A DNA stretch of 64,000 nucleotides from assembly GCA_023384095.1 (NCBI GenBank), contig JAHDXT010000003.1, positions 1 through 64,000 on the forward strand, read 5' to 3'. The stretch comes from Hyphomicrobiaceae bacterium. GTDB taxonomy: Bacteria > Pseudomonadota > Alphaproteobacteria > Rhizobiales > Hyphomicrobiaceae. The translations under genes were made by a program, and so were the position numbers. The notes under the pieces are model-generated. The model was not told where the DNA came from and ran no database searches. It saw only the letters and a program-made list of their open reading frames with translations. Shown one piece after another: positions 62,293 to 64,000 of the stretch (position 1 is the stretch's first letter; each line of letters begins with the position of its first letter).

Positions 62293-62615
62293 CCTTAGCA
62301 CTTCCAACCTACTGCAGTGCCGACATTGATCAAGCCCTCATCTGCTCGGCTTCGGCATGGCCCCCGAGTGCCTGGCGCCACACTGGACAAGTGCGGTGCT
62401 GCAGGCCAGCAGGCCTAGAGGAGCCGCGGGCGGGCCCGGATAAATCCATAACAACCTTATGGGATTTTTGGGAAAAATCAGGCCGATCTCTTGGATGTGT
62501 TCGTTAGTGCTATTGCCAATCCGTACGCCTCCAGTGCATCATGCGGCAAAATGGCGGGTACGCAGGAGCGCGGCCCCCGACAACGAGCAGTCACTAAGGG
62601 ATGGAGGCGTTCGGG
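62293..62615. other. Divergent promoter region, moaA and formate dehydrogenase operon
   Basis: A 323-bp gap with no gene. It has an AT-rich patch (62438-62480), unusual here, with a dyad at 62446-62462. Promoters for moaA (minus) and the chaperone-led formate dehydrogenase genes (plus) should lie here, but I cannot assign -35/-10 boxes with confidence. Confidence 0.45.
62446..62462. promoter_or_regulatory. Inverted repeat, candidate operator
   Basis: CCATAA (62446-62451) and TTATGG (62457-62462) are exact reverse complements around CAACC. Pairing extends outward to AAATCC/GGATTT with one bulged G. A run of five T follows, so it resembles a terminator in the plus direction. No plus-strand gene ends nearby, and an operator in a divergent promoter region is more likely. 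The ATAA-N5-TTAT core fits the loose dyad of LysR-type regulators. Confidence 0.42.
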
Positions 62616-63233
62616 ATGCCGGGTGCGGCAGGGCTGAACGAAGCCGTATCGGCGATTGCGCCCGAGGACATGCTGCGCGCACAGGTCTACCGCCTGATCG
62701 CGCGATTCATGTCCGCGCCTCCAAGCCGATCCGATCTCAGCACCGCCGCCGCGCTCGAAGGGAGTGACACCCCGCTCGGCCGGGCGATCTCCACCTTTGC
62801 CCATATCGCCGGCAACACCCACGCCGCCGATGCCGCCAGCGAATATCAGGAGCTGTTCATCGGGGTCGGCCGCGGCGAGCTGGTGCCCTACGGCTCCTAT
62901 TATCTGACCGGCTTCCTGCACGAGAAGCCGCTGGCCAAGCTGCGCCAGGACATGGCGCGGCTGGGACTCGAGCGCGACCCCGCGGTGCACGAGCCGGAGG
63001 ACCACATCGCCTCGCTCGCCGAGATGATGGCGGGCCTGATCGACGGCGCGCTCGGCGACGCGCCGGTCCCGCTCTCCGCTCAGAAGCGTTTCTTCCAGAC
63101 CCATCTCGGCTGCTGGGCGCCTTACTTCTTCCGCGACCTCCAGCAGGCGAGGTCGTCGGTCCTCTATTCAGCACTCGGCACGGTCGGCAATGCCTTCCTC
63201 GAGATCGAGGAGGGCGCGTTCGCTCTCGACTGA
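62616..63233 (+). CDS. TorD/DmsD-like molybdoenzyme chaperone
   Basis: A 205-residue helical chaperone of the TorD superfamily, which binds Tat-exported molybdenum enzymes until cofactor insertion is finished. 'AQVYRLIARFMSAPP', 'ASEYQELFIGVGRGELVPYG', 'YYLTGFLHEKPLAKLRQDMA' and 'EPEDHIASLAEMMAGL' match the family (the E-P-x-D-H motif). I chose the ATG at 62616: GGAGG lies eight bases upstream, whereas the in-frame ATG at 62601 overlaps that site. It leads the formate dehydrogenase genes, so its client is probably the Tat-bearing catalytic subunit. Confidence 0.88.
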   Translation: MPGAAGLNEAVSAIAPEDMLRAQVYRLIARFMSAPPSRSDLSTAAALEGSDTPLGRAISTFAHIAGNTHAADAASEYQELFIGVGRGELVPYGSYYLTGFLHEKPLAKLRQDMARLGLERDPAVHEPEDHIASLAEMMAGLIDGALGDAPVPLSAQKRFFQTHLGCWAPYFFRDLQQARSSVLYSALGTVGNAFLEIEEGAFALD

Positions 63234-63298
63234 GCAGGCTCATACGGCGCGAGACTCTCGGCCCGCGGGCCGAGAGGACAAAAGAAGAGGAGCAGGAC

Positions 63299-63490
63299 AT
63301 GAAGAAGACGGACGAGAAGGCGATCACCGATCGCCGCAGCTTCCTCAAGCTCGCTGGGGCTGGCGTGGCCGCGGGCGGCGCGGCAGCCGCTGCCGGCGCC
63401 CCGGCGACCGCGGCTGAGGACAAATCCCGCGAGGGGCTCTATCGCGAGACGGATCACGTCAAGCGCTACTACGAGCTCGCCAGGTTCTGA
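63299..63490 (+). CDS. Formate dehydrogenase region Tat-targeted small protein
   Basis: A 63-residue protein that begins with a twin-arginine signal ('DRRSFLKLAGAG' near residues 11-22, then an Ala/Gly-rich stretch). It ends 'GLYRETDHVKRYYELARF', the pattern of the short Tat protein encoded next to formate dehydrogenase genes in many proteobacteria. Its role is not established; it may assist export or be a small subunit. It lies between the chaperone gene and the catalytic subunit gene, 65 bases before the latter. Confidence 0.85.
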   Translation: MKKTDEKAITDRRSFLKLAGAGVAAGGAAAAAGAPATAAEDKSREGLYRETDHVKRYYELARF

Positions 63491-63554
63491 TCCCTATCCG
63501 CGGCCGCATCGCAGCGGAAGCTGGGCCGACCGCAGCCAATCGAAGGAGAACAGC

Positions 63555-64000
63555 ATGTTGAGGAAGAAGGCGAACGGAGCCGCCGGGCGCGCCCGCCTCT
63601 CGTCGGCGCTCCACGTCGAAACGCACGGGACGGTCGACCGGCGCGCATTCCTGCGGCGTTCGGGGCTGGCCATCGGCGGACTGGCCGCGGCCTCGTCTCT
63701 CGTCACCACCCGCGTGCAGAGGGCGGAGGCGCAATCGGCGGCCGCGAACAGCAACGTCGAGATCAGGAAATCGGTCTGCACGCACTGCTCGGTGGGCTGC
63801 ACGATCCTCGCCGAGGTGCAGAACGGCGTCTGGATCGGCCAGGAGCCGGGCTTCGACAGCCCGCTCAATCTCGGGGCCCACTGCGCCAAGGGCGCCTCCG
63901 CGCGCGAGCACGCGCACGGCGACCGGCGCCTCAAGTATCCGATGAAGCTGGTCGCAGGGAAATGGGAGCGCATCAACTGGGATCAGGCGATCAACGAGAT
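63555..64000 (+). CDS. Formate dehydrogenase catalytic (alpha) subunit, 5' part
   Basis: The gene runs off the window end; 148 codons are visible. The N-terminus carries a Tat signal ('DRRAFLRRSGLAIGG', Arg29-Arg30) and then the molybdopterin oxidoreductase iron-sulfur motif with Cys75, Cys78, Cys82 and Cys110 ('VCTHCSVGCTILAEV', 'GAHCAKGAS'). The residue spacing fits Fdh alpha subunits exported to the periplasm, and the small Tat protein and TorD-like chaperone before it support formate. AGGAGAA is the ribosome site before the ATG at 63555. The Sec or Cys active-site position lies beyond the window. Confidence 0.88.
   Translation, partial: MLRKKANGAAGRARLSSALHVETHGTVDRRAFLRRSGLAIGGLAAASSLVTTRVQRAEAQSAAANSNVEIRKSVCTHCSVGCTILAEVQNGVWIGQEPGFDSPLNLGAHCAKGASAREHAHGDRRLKYPMKLVAGKWERINWDQAINE

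Overview
The window is GC-rich chromosomal DNA from an alphaproteobacterium, most likely of the order Hyphomicrobiales (Rhizobiales). The evidence is a complete division and cell wall (dcw) cluster in alphaproteobacterial order, a GapR-type nucleoid protein, a CpdR-like receiver, CtrA-type half sites, and small families typical of the group (DUF1244, DUF1036, a cysteine-free L36). I cannot name the genus. I see no insertion sequence, prophage, CRISPR array, tRNA or rRNA gene. Apart from two shared REP-like hairpins, the region looks like stable core chromosome.

Layout. 1-506 is the leader of the dcw cluster and carries a 10-bp-periodic array that fits MraZ operators. 507-19602 is the dcw cluster: mraZ, rsmH, ftsL, ftsI, murE, murF, mraY, murD, ftsW, murG, murC, murB, ddl, ftsQ, ftsA, ftsZ. 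All genes lie on one strand and many overlap by 4 bp. A 32-codon reading frame overlaps the ftsZ start. lpxC and bamD follow (19858-21943) and add outer-membrane biogenesis. 22027-27947 is a metabolic and small-protein group: GapR, DUF1244, an N-formylglutamate amidohydrolase relative, glycerate 2-kinase, DUF1036, pyruvate kinase, a TPR protein and rpmJ. 28292-31522 holds only gspD and gspK of a type II secretion system. 31535-34473 holds a SCO copper protein and a NarL-type two-component pair. 34589-40063 is one very large secreted haem peroxidase with RTX repeats, divergent from a HAD dehalogenase and a sarcosine/dimethylglycine dehydrogenase-like flavoprotein.

43717-52831 holds a NYN-LOTUS RNA-binding/nuclease-like protein, glyoxalase II, a methyltransferase, metW-metX (methionine), hisC-tyrA (aromatic amino acids), ChaC (glutathione turnover) and an unknown gene. 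53128-58889 is a minus-strand run: ftsE, ftsX, ydcF, plsC and B12-dependent ribonucleotide reductase. 59151-61021 has hpt, a CpdR-like receiver and an EamA transporter. The end of the window is a molybdenum formate dehydrogenase locus: moaA divergent from a TorD-like chaperone, a small Tat protein and the 5' part of the catalytic subunit, which runs off the edge.

The genes join in three themes. The first is envelope growth and division: precursor synthesis MurA-F/MraY/MurG, FtsQLI-W, the Z ring, FtsEX, LpxC, BamD and PlsC. The second is lower glycolysis and one-carbon use: glycerate to 2-phosphoglycerate to pyruvate, oxidative demethylation, and formate oxidation. The third is sulfur amino acid and glutathione metabolism. 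No clearly new multi-gene system is visible. The most interesting items are the regulatory elements (MraZ array, ftsZ leader frame, perfect dyad at 40253-40278, phased repeats at 52878-52957), the NYN-LOTUS protein, the isolated gspDK pair and the giant RTX peroxidase.
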